64,000 nt of DNA from Clostridiaceae bacterium (GTDB lineage Bacteria; Bacillota; Clostridia; Clostridiales; Clostridiaceae). Positions within the stretch are counted from its first letter, which is position 1. The number at the start of each line of letters is the position of its first letter. Under the pieces are notes generated by a model, which made no database searches, was not told the DNA's origin, and saw only the letters and a list, made by a program, of their open reading frames with translations. Below are positions 40,685-49,544 of the stretch, piece by piece. The position numbers and the translations under genes were made by a program. The stretch lies in assembly GCA_902363375.1 (NCBI GenBank), contig CABIZX010000001.1, positions 620,001-684,000 on the forward strand, in the 5' to 3' direction.

Positions 40685-41186
40685 TACTACGGTAAAAAAA
40701 ATAATTTATTTATTTTTAATAGTTATTACCCTTTTTATTTTTGATAATGCAGTTTCACCTTTTTTTGCTATAAAAAATATATATCCAAGCGTTCTTTTTG
40801 TATTTATAGTATGCTATTCAATTATTAATGGATACACTGAGGGAGTAATAATTGGTGTTATAACCGGTGCTCTTCAAGATATTTATTTTCCAGGAGTTAT
40901 TGGAATTAACATGTTAATAAATATGTTAATTTGTTTAATAGCAGCTAAAATTGGAAAAGAAATTTTTAAAGAAAAAGCCATTATACCTATTTTTTCAACA
41001 TTCCTACTGAGTTTAATAAAAAGTATTACTGTTTTTGTAATGTTTATACTAATAAAATCTAGTAATAACTTTATGAACTTAATCATATATAAGGCTATTT
41101 ATGAGATGATAATAGCGTTATTATTATATAAGATTATACTTAAGTTTAGTGAAACCAAAACTATAAAAAAGGAATGGAGATTCTAA
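40671..41186 (+). CDS. mreD: rod shape-determining protein MreD
   Basis: A 171-residue integral membrane protein with about five hydrophobic helices and the family segment GVITGALQDIYFPGVIGINML. It overlaps mreC, which suggests translational coupling, and is 7 bases ahead of the PBP2 gene. Confidence 0.9.
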   Translation: MSNINTTVKKIIYLFLIVITLFIFDNAVSPFFAIKNIYPSVLFVFIVCYSIINGYTEGVIIGVITGALQDIYFPGVIGINMLINMLICLIAAKIGKEIFKEKAIIPIFSTFLLSLIKSITVFVMFILIKSSNNFMNLIIYKAIYEMIIALLLYKIILKFSETKTIKKEWRF

Positions 41187-41193
41187 AGAAGGT

Positions 41194-44022
41194 ATGAAAA
41201 AAAATAAAAAGATAGTAAAATCTAAAAAAAATAAGAAGGATTTTTCAAGATATAATTTATTTTATGTGGTCATGGCCGCTATTTTTATAGGTATTACTGG
41301 ACGGTTACTTTATTTACAAGTAGTAATGGCAGAAGAGTATAGAGAAAAGGCTAATAGTAACAAATATAAAAATGTATCTGTAGCAGCAGCTCGAGGTGAT
41401 ATTGTAGATAGAAACGGAAAGATTTTGGCTACAAGTGTGCAGAATTATGTGTTGCAGTTTAGTGAGACAGAGGAAAGCAAAAAGAATTTTTTTAAAACCA
41501 TGTCTAAGGTTTTTGAAATATTAGATGAAAAGAAAATTCCTATTGTAGATGAATTTCCTATAATAATAAATAAAGAAGGAAAATTAGAGTTTAACTTTAA
41601 AGCTACAGATGAAGAAAGTAGAAAATGGCTTGAGCTTAGATTTAAAAAAGATAGAGGTTTTTCAGAAAGGGTAATAGCTAAGGAATATGGTGAAGGAAAG
41701 AAAATTTCAGAACTATCTGAGGATCAATTAAAACATGTGGATGATTTACTATTACAAATTTCTGCAGAAGAAGTATATAAAACCCTAGAAAAAGATTATG
41801 GTGTAGACAAATACTATGAGCTAACTCTTCATGAAGAAAGAAGGTTTTTATTACTAAAGGATGCCATTAAAATGCAAAGTTTCTCAGGCTATAATCCAGT
41901 GGTAATTGCGAACACCCTAGATCAAGAAACTGCCTTTGTATTTGAGCAATTACAGCCAGATATGCCAGGAATAATCGTAGATACGCAGCCTATGAGATAT
42001 TATCCTAATGGAGAGCTAGGTTCGGCATTTTTAGGATACATGTCTCAAATTAACCCTTGGGAACAAGAAAAATATGAAGAAAAGGGTTACGATGTAAGTA
42101 CTGACGATATAGGAAAGGCTGGAATAGAAGCAGCTTATGAAGAATACTTAAAGGGAACTAAGGGCCAACAAAGTATAGAAATTAATAAACAAGGCCGTAG
42201 AGTTAGAACACTAGGACAAGTCGATGCGTATCCAGGAAAGACTGTACAATTAAGTATTGATATGGATGTGCAGAAGGCTGCAGAAAAGGCTCTAGATGAT
42301 GTGATGTCTAATCTTCAAAAGACTGGAAGGACATTCCAAGGAGATAGCACTAATGCTACCAGAGGAGCAGCAGTAGCTATAAATAATAAGGGAGAAGTTT
42401 TAGCCCTTGTTAGTAGACCAGGATTTGATCCAAACATATTTACCATGCCAGGAAAGTTAACAACTGAACTGTCACAAAAATATTTTAATCCAGATTTAGA
42501 AGCTATGGGAAAATCTTATATTGAAAGAAGAGGCCTTGCAAATAAAAAGGGAATACTGACAGATAATGAACTTGCTACACTAAGTTTAACAGAAAGAAAG
42601 AAACTGGTATTAGATAGAATGTTTCCTATAGATACTAGTATAGAGGGAAATACTACTGTAAGAGAAGATAGATACGACGTATTTCCTAAACCATTCTATA
42701 ATTACGCAACCTTATCGTTAGTTCCACCAGGTTCTACCTTTAAACCAGTTTCTGCCCTTGCGGGGTTAGAAGAAGGGGTTATTACTGAAAGTACGCTAGT
42801 CAAAGATGCTGGAGAATATGGGAAATATGGTTATCAGGGAGCGTGTTGGATATATAACATGAATAATCAGCATGGCTCACATGGAGATGTTGATGTTAAG
42901 AGAGCTCTAGAGGTTTCTTGCAACTTTTTCTTCTATGATGTGGCTGATAGATTATATGAAAAAGCAGGTATGAATGAAGCAGCTTTAGATTTAATAGCAA
43001 AATATGGTTGGCAGTTAGGTCTAGGTTTACCAAAAGGCAGTGAGCTAAAGGCTTCTACAGGTATAGAAATTGAAGAAAACTTTGGGCAAATATATAATTA
43101 TGAATCAAGCAAGAATATTCAAGCTAGTACATTTATAAACCAGTTAGCTGGGTATTTACAAAAGGGAATTAGCTCAGTAAATGCATCTGTTCACTATAAG
43201 CCTTTTGATATTACACAGCAGGATGTAAAAGGAAATAGTAAGGAAAAACAACAAATAGAACTTACTAACTCTAAGAAGAAGGTTTTAGTAGATACTATTA
43301 GAGAAGAGATTAAAAAAGTTTCAAGTCCTGACCTTAATAATATCATAAATATATTAACTCCTTTAGTTGAGGAAATTATTAATACTAATGAATCTATAAA
43401 AGCAATAGGCTATTCTGAAAAGGACATAGACAATATTGTTATGGCAATGTATAACGGTATAAATGATGCAGTGACAGTAATAAAATCCCCAGCCAATGCA
43501 TATGATGCGTCTATAGGGCAAGGTATGAACCAATTTACTCCATTACAATTAGCAAGCTATATTGCTACTCTCTTAAATGGTGGAGAGAGATATGAAGTAA
43601 AGCTAGTCGATAAAATTATAGATAGTGAGACTAAGGATGTTATAGAAGATATAGAGCCTAAGGTTATTAGTAAGGCTAATTTTAGTAAGAAAAATATTGA
43701 AATTATAAAAGAAGGTATGGGTAAAGTTACCATAGGAGAGAATGGTACTTCTTCTTCTGTGTTTAATGGATTTCCTATACGTACAGGAGGTAAAACAGGT
43801 ACATCAAATATAGTAAATCCTGATATCCAAGAATCCGTTGGAAGGGATGCTGCATCTGTCTATGTAGGTTTTGCACCTTTTGATAATCCAGAGATTATAG
43901 TATGCTCTATGATATTTGACGCTGCGCATGGTGATGGAAGTATTGCCAAGGCAATGTTTGAAGCATATTTTAAGGAAGAAATATTAAAAATTAATCCTAA
44001 TTATCAATTTAAATATAAATAA
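41194..44022 (+). CDS. mrdA: penicillin-binding protein 2 (class B transpeptidase)
   Basis: Cross-links peptidoglycan during elongation with RodA. One N-terminal membrane helix (about residues 24-45), a dimerisation domain beginning with RGDIVDRNGKILATS, and a transpeptidase domain with S514 and K517 in STFK, the SCN triad in EVSCNFFFYDVA, and K867 in KTGTS. At 942 residues it is long. S514 to K867 spans 353 residues, against about 210 in E. coli PBP2, because of a Lys/Asn/Ile-rich insertion after the SxN motif. Context (mreBCD upstream, minCDE downstream) fits the elongasome. Confidence 0.94.
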   Translation: MKKNKKIVKSKKNKKDFSRYNLFYVVMAAIFIGITGRLLYLQVVMAEEYREKANSNKYKNVSVAAARGDIVDRNGKILATSVQNYVLQFSETEESKKNFFKTMSKVFEILDEKKIPIVDEFPIIINKEGKLEFNFKATDEESRKWLELRFKKDRGFSERVIAKEYGEGKKISELSEDQLKHVDDLLLQISAEEVYKTLEKDYGVDKYYELTLHEERRFLLLKDAIKMQSFSGYNPVVIANTLDQETAFVFEQLQPDMPGIIVDTQPMRYYPNGELGSAFLGYMSQINPWEQEKYEEKGYDVSTDDIGKAGIEAAYEEYLKGTKGQQSIEINKQGRRVRTLGQVDAYPGKTVQLSIDMDVQKAAEKALDDVMSNLQKTGRTFQGDSTNATRGAAVAINNKGEVLALVSRPGFDPNIFTMPGKLTTELSQKYFNPDLEAMGKSYIERRGLANKKGILTDNELATLSLTERKKLVLDRMFPIDTSIEGNTTVREDRYDVFPKPFYNYATLSLVPPGSTFKPVSALAGLEEGVITESTLVKDAGEYGKYGYQGACWIYNMNNQHGSHGDVDVKRALEVSCNFFFYDVADRLYEKAGMNEAALDLIAKYGWQLGLGLPKGSELKASTGIEIEENFGQIYNYESSKNIQASTFINQLAGYLQKGISSVNASVHYKPFDITQQDVKGNSKEKQQIELTNSKKKVLVDTIREEIKKVSSPDLNNIINILTPLVEEIINTNESIKAIGYSEKDIDNIVMAMYNGINDAVTVIKSPANAYDASIGQGMNQFTPLQLASYIATLLNGGERYEVKLVDKIIDSETKDVIEDIEPKVISKANFSKKNIEIIKEGMGKVTIGENGTSSSVFNGFPIRTGGKTGTSNIVNPDIQESVGRDAASVYVGFAPFDNPEIIVCSMIFDAAHGDGSIAKAMFEAYFKEEILKINPNYQFKYK

Positions 44023-44029
44023 TTAAAAT

Positions 44030-44059
44030 AACAAATGGGATTCCATTTGTTATTTTTTT
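44030..44059 (+). terminator. intrinsic terminator after the PBP2 gene
   Basis: 9-bp stem (44030-44038 with 44043-44051) followed by ATTTTTTT. Confidence 0.9.
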
Positions 44060-44179
44060 AAAGATATTGCTATAAGATTAACGTTTCAACAAAAAACTTT
44101 AAATTTTATTGGCAGAAAGAAGGAATTTTACCTATGAACGTTGAAATAGTAAGAATATCTCGATATGTGGAGGTTGCAT

Positions 44180-44812
44180 ATGCAAGATGATGGTATAAAA
44201 TTTAAAGGTGAAAAAGAAGGACTTAATTTAGTTGTAAATATTAAACTCTTTAACTCTATAGAAAGCTTAATTGAAGCTCTACGAATAAAGCTTCGAAAGG
44301 GAAGAAGATTCTATAAGGGTGCCTCCATTAAAATAACTGTTGATATGAGGCAATTAGAAGCTAGAGATTTAAGAGATATAAGAGACTTTTTGTCATCAGA
44401 ATTTATGATAAAGGATTGTTCTTTTGTAAATTTAGATGATAGTGGTAAAAAAGTATTTAGTGGTATACATGAAGGTAAAACTAAGTTTGTCAGAAAGACA
44501 ATAAGAAGTGGTCAAAGATTTGAGTATTCAGGCAATCTAGTTATTATAGGTGATGTGAATTCTGGATCAGAAGTATATGCCGCAGGAAATATAATAGTTT
44601 TAGGCTCTGTTAAAGGAAGTGTTTATGCTGGATTTAATGGTAATAGTAATGCTGTAATTGCAGCCTTTGTATTAACACCACAAATAATGCAAATTGCTGA
44701 TGTGATTACTAGGTCTCCAGAAGATATGGACAAACCTAGATATCCGGAGTTAGCAAAAATTAAAAATGGTAATATTGTTGTAGAACCATATTCAATAAAT
44801 AAATATATTTAA
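44180..44812 (+). CDS. minC: septum site-determining protein MinC
   Basis: FtsZ assembly inhibitor of 210 residues. The N-terminal FtsZ-binding domain is followed by the C-terminal beta-helix with GQRFEYSGNLVIIGDVNSG, EVYAAGNIIVLGSVKGSVYAG and AFVLTPQIMQIAD, typical of MinC. ATG 44180 follows GGAGG; the frame starts 15 bases earlier. Confidence 0.95.
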   Translation: MQDDGIKFKGEKEGLNLVVNIKLFNSIESLIEALRIKLRKGRRFYKGASIKITVDMRQLEARDLRDIRDFLSSEFMIKDCSFVNLDDSGKKVFSGIHEGKTKFVRKTIRSGQRFEYSGNLVIIGDVNSGSEVYAAGNIIVLGSVKGSVYAGFNGNSNAVIAAFVLTPQIMQIADVITRSPEDMDKPRYPELAKIKNGNIVVEPYSINKYI

Positions 44813-44828
44813 TTGGAGGTATTGTTAA

Positions 44829-45638
44829 ATGGGAGAGGCTATAGTTATAACATCAGGGAAAGGTGGAGTAGGGAAAACCACTACTACAGCGAATATAGGA
44901 ACAGCTTTAGCATCCATGGATAAAAAAGTAGTTGTTATTGATGGAGATACAGGATTAAGAAATTTAGATGTTTTAATGGGGCTTGAAAATAGAGTAGTAT
45001 TTACACTTCTTGATGTTATTGAGGAAAAATGTAGATTAAAGCAAGCACTTATAAAAGATAAGAGATTTAACAACTTATTTCTTCTTCCTACAGCACAGAC
45101 TAGGGATAAGAATGATGTAGATATCAATGAGATGTTAAGAGTTGTCACAGAACTTAAACAAGAATTTGATTATGTAATTTTAGATTGTCCTGCTGGGATT
45201 GAGCAGGGTTTTGAAAATGCTATTGTAGGAGCTGATTGGGCTATTGTTGTTGTAAATCCAGAAATCACATCTGTTAGAGATGCTGATAGAGTTATTGGAA
45301 AGCTCGATGCCAAAGGGATAGAAAGACAAGAACTTATAGTTAATAGAATGAACTTTGATATGGCTAAAAGTGGTGATATGTTAAATATAGAAGACATAAA
45401 AGAATGCTTAGCTATTAAAGTTATAGGAGTAGTGCCTGATGATAGAAAGGTTACTATATCTACTAATAAAGGTGAGCCAATAGTACTAGATAGTTCGGCT
45501 TATGCAGGACAAGCCTTTAAAAATATTGGAAAAAGAATTTTAGGAGAGGAAGTTCCATTCCTAGAATTTAATGAAATATATGGTCAAAAAGGTTTTATGA
45601 GTGCTATAAGAAAATTATTTGGAGGAGGTAGGAATTAG
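44829..45638 (+). CDS. minD: septum site-determining ATPase MinD
   Basis: Membrane-associated ATPase that recruits MinC. The deviant Walker A KGGVGKTTTTANIG is near the N-terminus, and DGDTGLRNLD and VILDCPAGIEQGFENA follow. The C-terminal amphipathic helix (FMSAIRKLFGG) is the membrane-targeting sequence. 269 residues, 16 bases after minC. Confidence 0.97.
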   Translation: MGEAIVITSGKGGVGKTTTTANIGTALASMDKKVVVIDGDTGLRNLDVLMGLENRVVFTLLDVIEEKCRLKQALIKDKRFNNLFLLPTAQTRDKNDVDINEMLRVVTELKQEFDYVILDCPAGIEQGFENAIVGADWAIVVVNPEITSVRDADRVIGKLDAKGIERQELIVNRMNFDMAKSGDMLNIEDIKECLAIKVIGVVPDDRKVTISTNKGEPIVLDSSAYAGQAFKNIGKRILGEEVPFLEFNEIYGQKGFMSAIRKLFGGGRN

Positions 45639-45640
45639 AT

Positions 45641-45910
45641 ATGGACTTGTTTAAAATTTTTTCAAGCAAAGTATCTTCAAAGGATATTGCTGCCGATAGA
45701 TTAAAACTTATTCTAGTCCATGATAGAGCTACTGTTTCACCAGATTTTTTAGAAAATATAAAAATGGAGTTACTTAAGACTATATCCAATTATGCAGAAA
45801 TCGACAGTGGAGAAGAAATTGAAGTAAGAATAACTACTAGTGATGAGTATGATGGTAACTCTCCAGCTTTAGTGGCTAGTATACCTATTAAAAAAGTTAA
45901 GACAAGATAA
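45641..45910 (+). CDS. minE: cell division topological specificity factor MinE
   Basis: The 89-residue MinE stimulates MinD ATPase and restricts MinCD to the poles. The DRLKLILVHDRATVSPDFLENIK core is the anti-MinCD region. Its presence means this organism uses the oscillating MinCDE type of system, as several clostridia do, rather than DivIVA-MinJ alone. Confidence 0.94.
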   Translation: MDLFKIFSSKVSSKDIAADRLKLILVHDRATVSPDFLENIKMELLKTISNYAEIDSGEEIEVRITTSDEYDGNSPALVASIPIKKVKTR

Positions 45911-45915
45911 CTAAT

Positions 45916-45944
45916 AAAGCTATGTTTTTCATAGCTTTTTTTGA
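45916..45944 (+). terminator. intrinsic terminator after minE
   Basis: 9-bp stem (45916-45924 with 45930-45938) ending in a run of seven T. Confidence 0.9.
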
Positions 45945-45950
45945 TTGATA

Positions 45951-45959
45951 TGTTATAAT
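45951..45959 (+). promoter_or_regulatory. possible extended -10 promoter
   Basis: TGTTATAAT, an extended -10, lies 27 bases before the RodA-like gene and just after the minE terminator. There is no good -35. Confidence 0.4.
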
Positions 45960-45985
45960 AGGAGCATATATGGAGGAAGATGCAA

Positions 45986-47092
45986 ATGAATAAGTTATTA
46001 GAGAATTTTAAAATAAATAGTAAATTGATTAAAAATATAGATTTTGGTATTTTAATTGTAATATCTTTAATTGTAGCTTTTGGATTAGTTAATATTTATT
46101 CTGCTATTGGAGGTCACTATGCTAAACTTCAATTTTATTGGTTTATAATAGGACTTATAGCTGTATACTTCATATTAACATTAGATTATGTACAACTTTT
46201 AAATTATGCACCGGTTATATATTGGGCAGCGGTTGTACTTCTACTTGTAAATGATATAACAGGTAAAGCAGTAAATGGAGCTAATGCGTGGATTAGTATA
46301 GGTTCTAGAGCTATTCAACCTGGAGAATTTGCTAAGATTGGTATGATTCTTATGGTAGCTAAAGTTATAGAAGATGCTGAAGGAGAAATAAATAATGTTA
46401 AGATCCTTACAAAGATAGTTTTTTATGCAGCTATACCTATGATATTAATAGTAATACAACCAGATATGGGGCTTACTATGGTTTCCTTTTTTATAATGTT
46501 AGGTATTGTGATTATATCAAACTTAAATTGGAAGATTATAGTTGGAGGTCTTTCTACAGTGGCAGTGGCAGTAGTAGGAATTTGGAACTCACCTCTCATG
46601 AAACCTTATTGGAAGTTAAGATTTTTAGCAGTATTTAATCCAGAAAAATATGCACAAACAGAAGGATTACAGTTAATTCAATCTAAAATAGCCATAGGTT
46701 CTGGTGGAATATTCGGTATGGGCTTTATGAACGGAAAACAATATAAATTTGTACCAGAAAACCATACAGACTTTATTTTTGCAGTAATTGGTGAAGAGTG
46801 GGGTCTAATTGGAGCATTAGTGCTTATGACATTGTATGGGATATTACTATATAAACTTGTGAATATAGCGAAGAACTCAAAAGACATAGCTGGAAGTGTT
46901 ATAGTAGTAGGCGTAGTTGCATCTATATTATTTTCGATAATACAAAATATTGGAATGACTATAGGATTACTACCTATATCAGGTATAACATTACCTTTTG
47001 TTAGTTATGGTGGAAGTTCTATGTTAACTTATTTTATATCTTTAGGATTGGCCTTAAATATAGGTATGAGAAAGAATAAAATTAATTTTTAG
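45986..47092 (+). CDS. rodA: SEDS family peptidoglycan polymerase, RodA/FtsW
   Basis: Polytopic membrane glycosyltransferase of 368 residues with about ten helices. The SEDS signatures are NGANAWISIGSRAIQPGEFAKI, QPDMGLTMVSF, NHTDFIFAVIGEEWG and GITLPFVSYGGSS. Its position beside mreBCD and PBP2 supports RodA, the elongation member, over FtsW. ATG 45986 has GGAGG 9 bases upstream; ATG 45980 is too close. Confidence 0.9.
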   Translation: MNKLLENFKINSKLIKNIDFGILIVISLIVAFGLVNIYSAIGGHYAKLQFYWFIIGLIAVYFILTLDYVQLLNYAPVIYWAAVVLLLVNDITGKAVNGANAWISIGSRAIQPGEFAKIGMILMVAKVIEDAEGEINNVKILTKIVFYAAIPMILIVIQPDMGLTMVSFFIMLGIVIISNLNWKIIVGGLSTVAVAVVGIWNSPLMKPYWKLRFLAVFNPEKYAQTEGLQLIQSKIAIGSGGIFGMGFMNGKQYKFVPENHTDFIFAVIGEEWGLIGALVLMTLYGILLYKLVNIAKNSKDIAGSVIVVGVVASILFSIIQNIGMTIGLLPISGITLPFVSYGGSSMLTYFISLGLALNIGMRKNKINF

Positions 47093-47103
47093 GAGTGATT
47101 TAG

Positions 47104-47472
47104 ATGAGAGTTGCGTTAGTTGCACATGATAAAAAAAAGGATGATATGATTGATTTTGCTAAGAGGTATAAGGATATACTAAAGAATCATGAACTTTATG
47201 CTACTGGAACTACAGGAAAACTTATTAACGAAATAGTAGGACTTCCTATATATAGATTTTTATCAGGTCCACTAGGAGGAGATCAACAAATAGGAGCAAG
47301 ACTTGCAGAAGGAAATATGGATATGATAATTTTTTTAAGGGATCCACTTACAGCACAGCCACATGAACCAGATGTTACAGCACTTATAAGGCTTTCTGAT
47401 GTGCACTGTATACCCCTTGCAACTAATTTAGGTACTGCAGAAGTATTTATGAAAGCATTAAAAAATAGATAA
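47104..47472 (+). CDS. mgsA: methylglyoxal synthase
   Basis: Converts dihydroxyacetone phosphate to methylglyoxal, a bypass when phosphate limits glycolysis. The 122 residues contain [38 protein letters not shown] with the catalytic Asp, and [15 protein letters not shown]. It is 11 bases after rodA and ends at a strong terminator. Confidence 0.96.
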   Translation: MRVALVAHDKKKDDMIDFAKRYKDILKNHELYATGTTGKLINEIVGLPIYRFLSGPLGGDQQIGARLAEGNMDMIIFLRDPLTAQPHEPDVTALIRLSDVHCIPLATNLGTAEVFMKALKNR

Positions 47473-47505
47473 TATAATTAATATAATAATGTTTATTATT
47501 AATTT

Positions 47506-47552
47506 AAAATAAACTTCAGAGGATATGCATGCCTTTTGAAGTTTATTTTTTA
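47506..47552 (+). terminator. intrinsic terminator after mgsA
   Basis: 13-bp perfect outer stem (47506-47518 with 47537-47549) in an 18-base loop region, followed by T residues. Confidence 0.85.
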
Positions 47553-47636
47553 TAAATAAATTGCTATACCTCTCATAAAGTAAAATATTTTTAATATATA
47601 TAAATTAGTCGTATTAAATTATGGGAGGGATATTAT

Positions 47637-48479
47637 ATGGGAATTTATAATGAATATTATCAAAAGTATTATTCAAATATGAAAAAGCAATATGGTATTA
47701 GCCAATATAAATCTACAGGATATAGTGGAAATAGTACTAAAGCTAGTCAGTATAAAGTAAATAGTAGAAGAAGCACCTTCCCTATTTATCTTAATATTAT
47801 GGGAAAAGGCTTCGCTAATATATTTATTATTCAATGCATGATAGTGTTAGTTATGATAGTTGGATTATTTATATCTCGTACTTATCCAAGTGGATATATT
47901 AATAAAGTATATGATAAGGGAATAGCAATAATAAATAATGGTTTATTAAAGGAGCAAAATATAAATAAAGAAAATATAGTCCAAGCGTTTAAAAAAGAGA
48001 ACTTAATAGGAGTATTTAATAGTGATGGCATAGCTAAGTTATTTAATAGTGACAATATAACCGAAGTATTTAATGAGATGAAATCAGCAACTAATTTTGA
48101 GGAAAAGAAAGAAGAGTACATAAAAGAAAACTATGTAGCACCCGTTTCTATATCCGATAAAAATCAAGTTACTGTGAAAGATAATAGACTTTCAATAGAT
48201 TTAACCAGTGAAAGTGTAGTAAAGGCTTCATTCCCAGGAAAGGTAAAAAGTTATACGGATGGAAAAGAAATCACTTTAACAATAGATTATGGTGATGGTG
48301 TTGAGATAAAATATTATGGATTAAGTGAAAGTAAAGTTAAAATTGGAGATTCTGTTGACACTGGAGAGATTTTAGGAAAAGTTAATGGAAGTAATGATAA
48401 CACACTAAGTATAGAGGTATTTTATATGGGGAATATATTGAATCCAGAAAAATGCTTTAATTTCAAAACTATAGTATAG
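47637..48479 (+). CDS. spoIVFA: SpoIVFA-like M23 domain membrane protein
   Basis: A 280-residue protein: Tyr/Ser/Lys-rich N-terminus, one membrane helix (about residues 58-80), a helical segment and a C-terminal LytM/M23-like domain (FPGKVKSYTDGKEITLTIDYG to VDTGEILGKVN). The final HxH zinc ligands are replaced (LSIEVFYMGNILNP), so it is not a working peptidase. In B. subtilis SpoIVFA holds and restrains the protease SpoIVFB during sigma-K activation. The next gene is a SpoIVFB-like protease, which supports the assignment. Confidence 0.8.
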   Translation: MGIYNEYYQKYYSNMKKQYGISQYKSTGYSGNSTKASQYKVNSRRSTFPIYLNIMGKGFANIFIIQCMIVLVMIVGLFISRTYPSGYINKVYDKGIAIINNGLLKEQNINKENIVQAFKKENLIGVFNSDGIAKLFNSDNITEVFNEMKSATNFEEKKEEYIKENYVAPVSISDKNQVTVKDNRLSIDLTSESVVKASFPGKVKSYTDGKEITLTIDYGDGVEIKYYGLSESKVKIGDSVDTGEILGKVNGSNDNTLSIEVFYMGNILNPEKCFNFKTIV

Positions 48480-48501
48480 CAAGATTATTAGGGGGAAATC
48501 A

Positions 48502-49350
48502 TTGATACGAATAAGCAAATACTTAATACCCTATATAATTCTAATATTGATTATAGGCTTTAAAAGTGAGCTAATAGTAGGGTTTATAATCATAGTTATT
48601 CATGAACTCATACATTTGATAACAGCTAGAATATTAGGTTACTCAGGTTTTTCTATAGATATACTACCAATTGGCACTACACTAGAACTAAAAGATTTGG
48701 AGGAGGCAAGTCCTAAGGAGGATATTATTATATCTTTAAGTGGACCTGTGGGAAACTTTTTAATTGCTTTAGCTAGTTATTTTCTAGGACGGTATTTTTC
48801 AAACTTTAAATTTATTGAATTTGCTAATTATAACTTAGTTATAGGAATATTTAATCTTGTACCGGCATTTCCTCTAGATGGAGGTCGTATCCTAAGAGAT
48901 ATTTTAAATATAAAATTCATATTTAAAAAAGCTAATAAGATTGCGCTAAATATAAGTATAGTAATAGGATATATATTTGGAGCAATCTTTTTAATGGGAT
49001 TATGCATGGGACGGTTAGTTTTAGATTTTGCCTTCTTTTCTATTTTTATATTAACAATTTCTTATAGAGAAAAAAGGAGGATAGCGTATATAATAATGGG
49101 ATATATTATCAAAAAAAAGGAAAAACTCATAAGAAGAGGATACTTAGAAAATAAAAGTATCTCTGTTTACTATAAAATGAATATATTGCAGCTTATAGAA
49201 CTAATAGATAAAAATAAATATAATGTATTTACTGTACTAGATGATGAAATGAATATGATAGGAGTTTTATATGAAGAGGATATATTAAATGGAATTAAAG
49301 AGCTAGGGAATATAACCCTTGAAAAACTTTTAGAAAGCTATGAAAAATAG
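48502..49350 (+). CDS. spoIVFB: SpoIVFB-like M50 site-2 protease
   Basis: Membrane metalloprotease of 282 residues. The zinc motif HELIH is at residues 34-38 in the second helix, and the third ligand is in NLVPAFPLDGGRILRD. The C-terminal region (about residues 215-280) resembles a CBS-type domain, as in SpoIVFB. There is no PDZ domain, unlike the RseP gene at 4455. The start is TTG 48502 after AGGGGGAAA. The likely function is processing of pro-sigma-K or another mother-cell substrate, by analogy with B. subtilis. Confidence 0.85.
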   Translation: MIRISKYLIPYIILILIIGFKSELIVGFIIIVIHELIHLITARILGYSGFSIDILPIGTTLELKDLEEASPKEDIIISLSGPVGNFLIALASYFLGRYFSNFKFIEFANYNLVIGIFNLVPAFPLDGGRILRDILNIKFIFKKANKIALNISIVIGYIFGAIFLMGLCMGRLVLDFAFFSIFILTISYREKRRIAYIIMGYIIKKKEKLIRRGYLENKSISVYYKMNILQLIELIDKNKYNVFTVLDDEMNMIGVLYEEDILNGIKELGNITLEKLLESYEK

Positions 49351-49380
49351 CATAGTTACTTGAAATATTAAACGCTTATG

Positions 49381-49428
49381 ATAAAATGAAACTTAGCTTT
49401 AGTGAAGTTTATCTTAAGCTGAGGGTTA
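49381..49428 (+). repeat. degenerate copy 2 of the intergenic hairpin repeat
   Basis: The first 20 bases match 19 of 20 at 11224-11243. The inner arms CTTAGCTT (49392-49399) and AAGCTGAG (49416-49423) still pair, but the outer arms have decayed. It lies in the 194-base gap between spoIVFB and the TIGR03960 gene. Confidence 0.5.
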
Positions 49429-49544
49429 TTTGAATCTACTTACAAATGTAATATGATTATATACAGATTACTAAAGATGGTGATATTACAGCAACTGAGC
49501 ATGAGATAAAATAAGAAGTTGAATTAACTTAAGGAGGATACACA

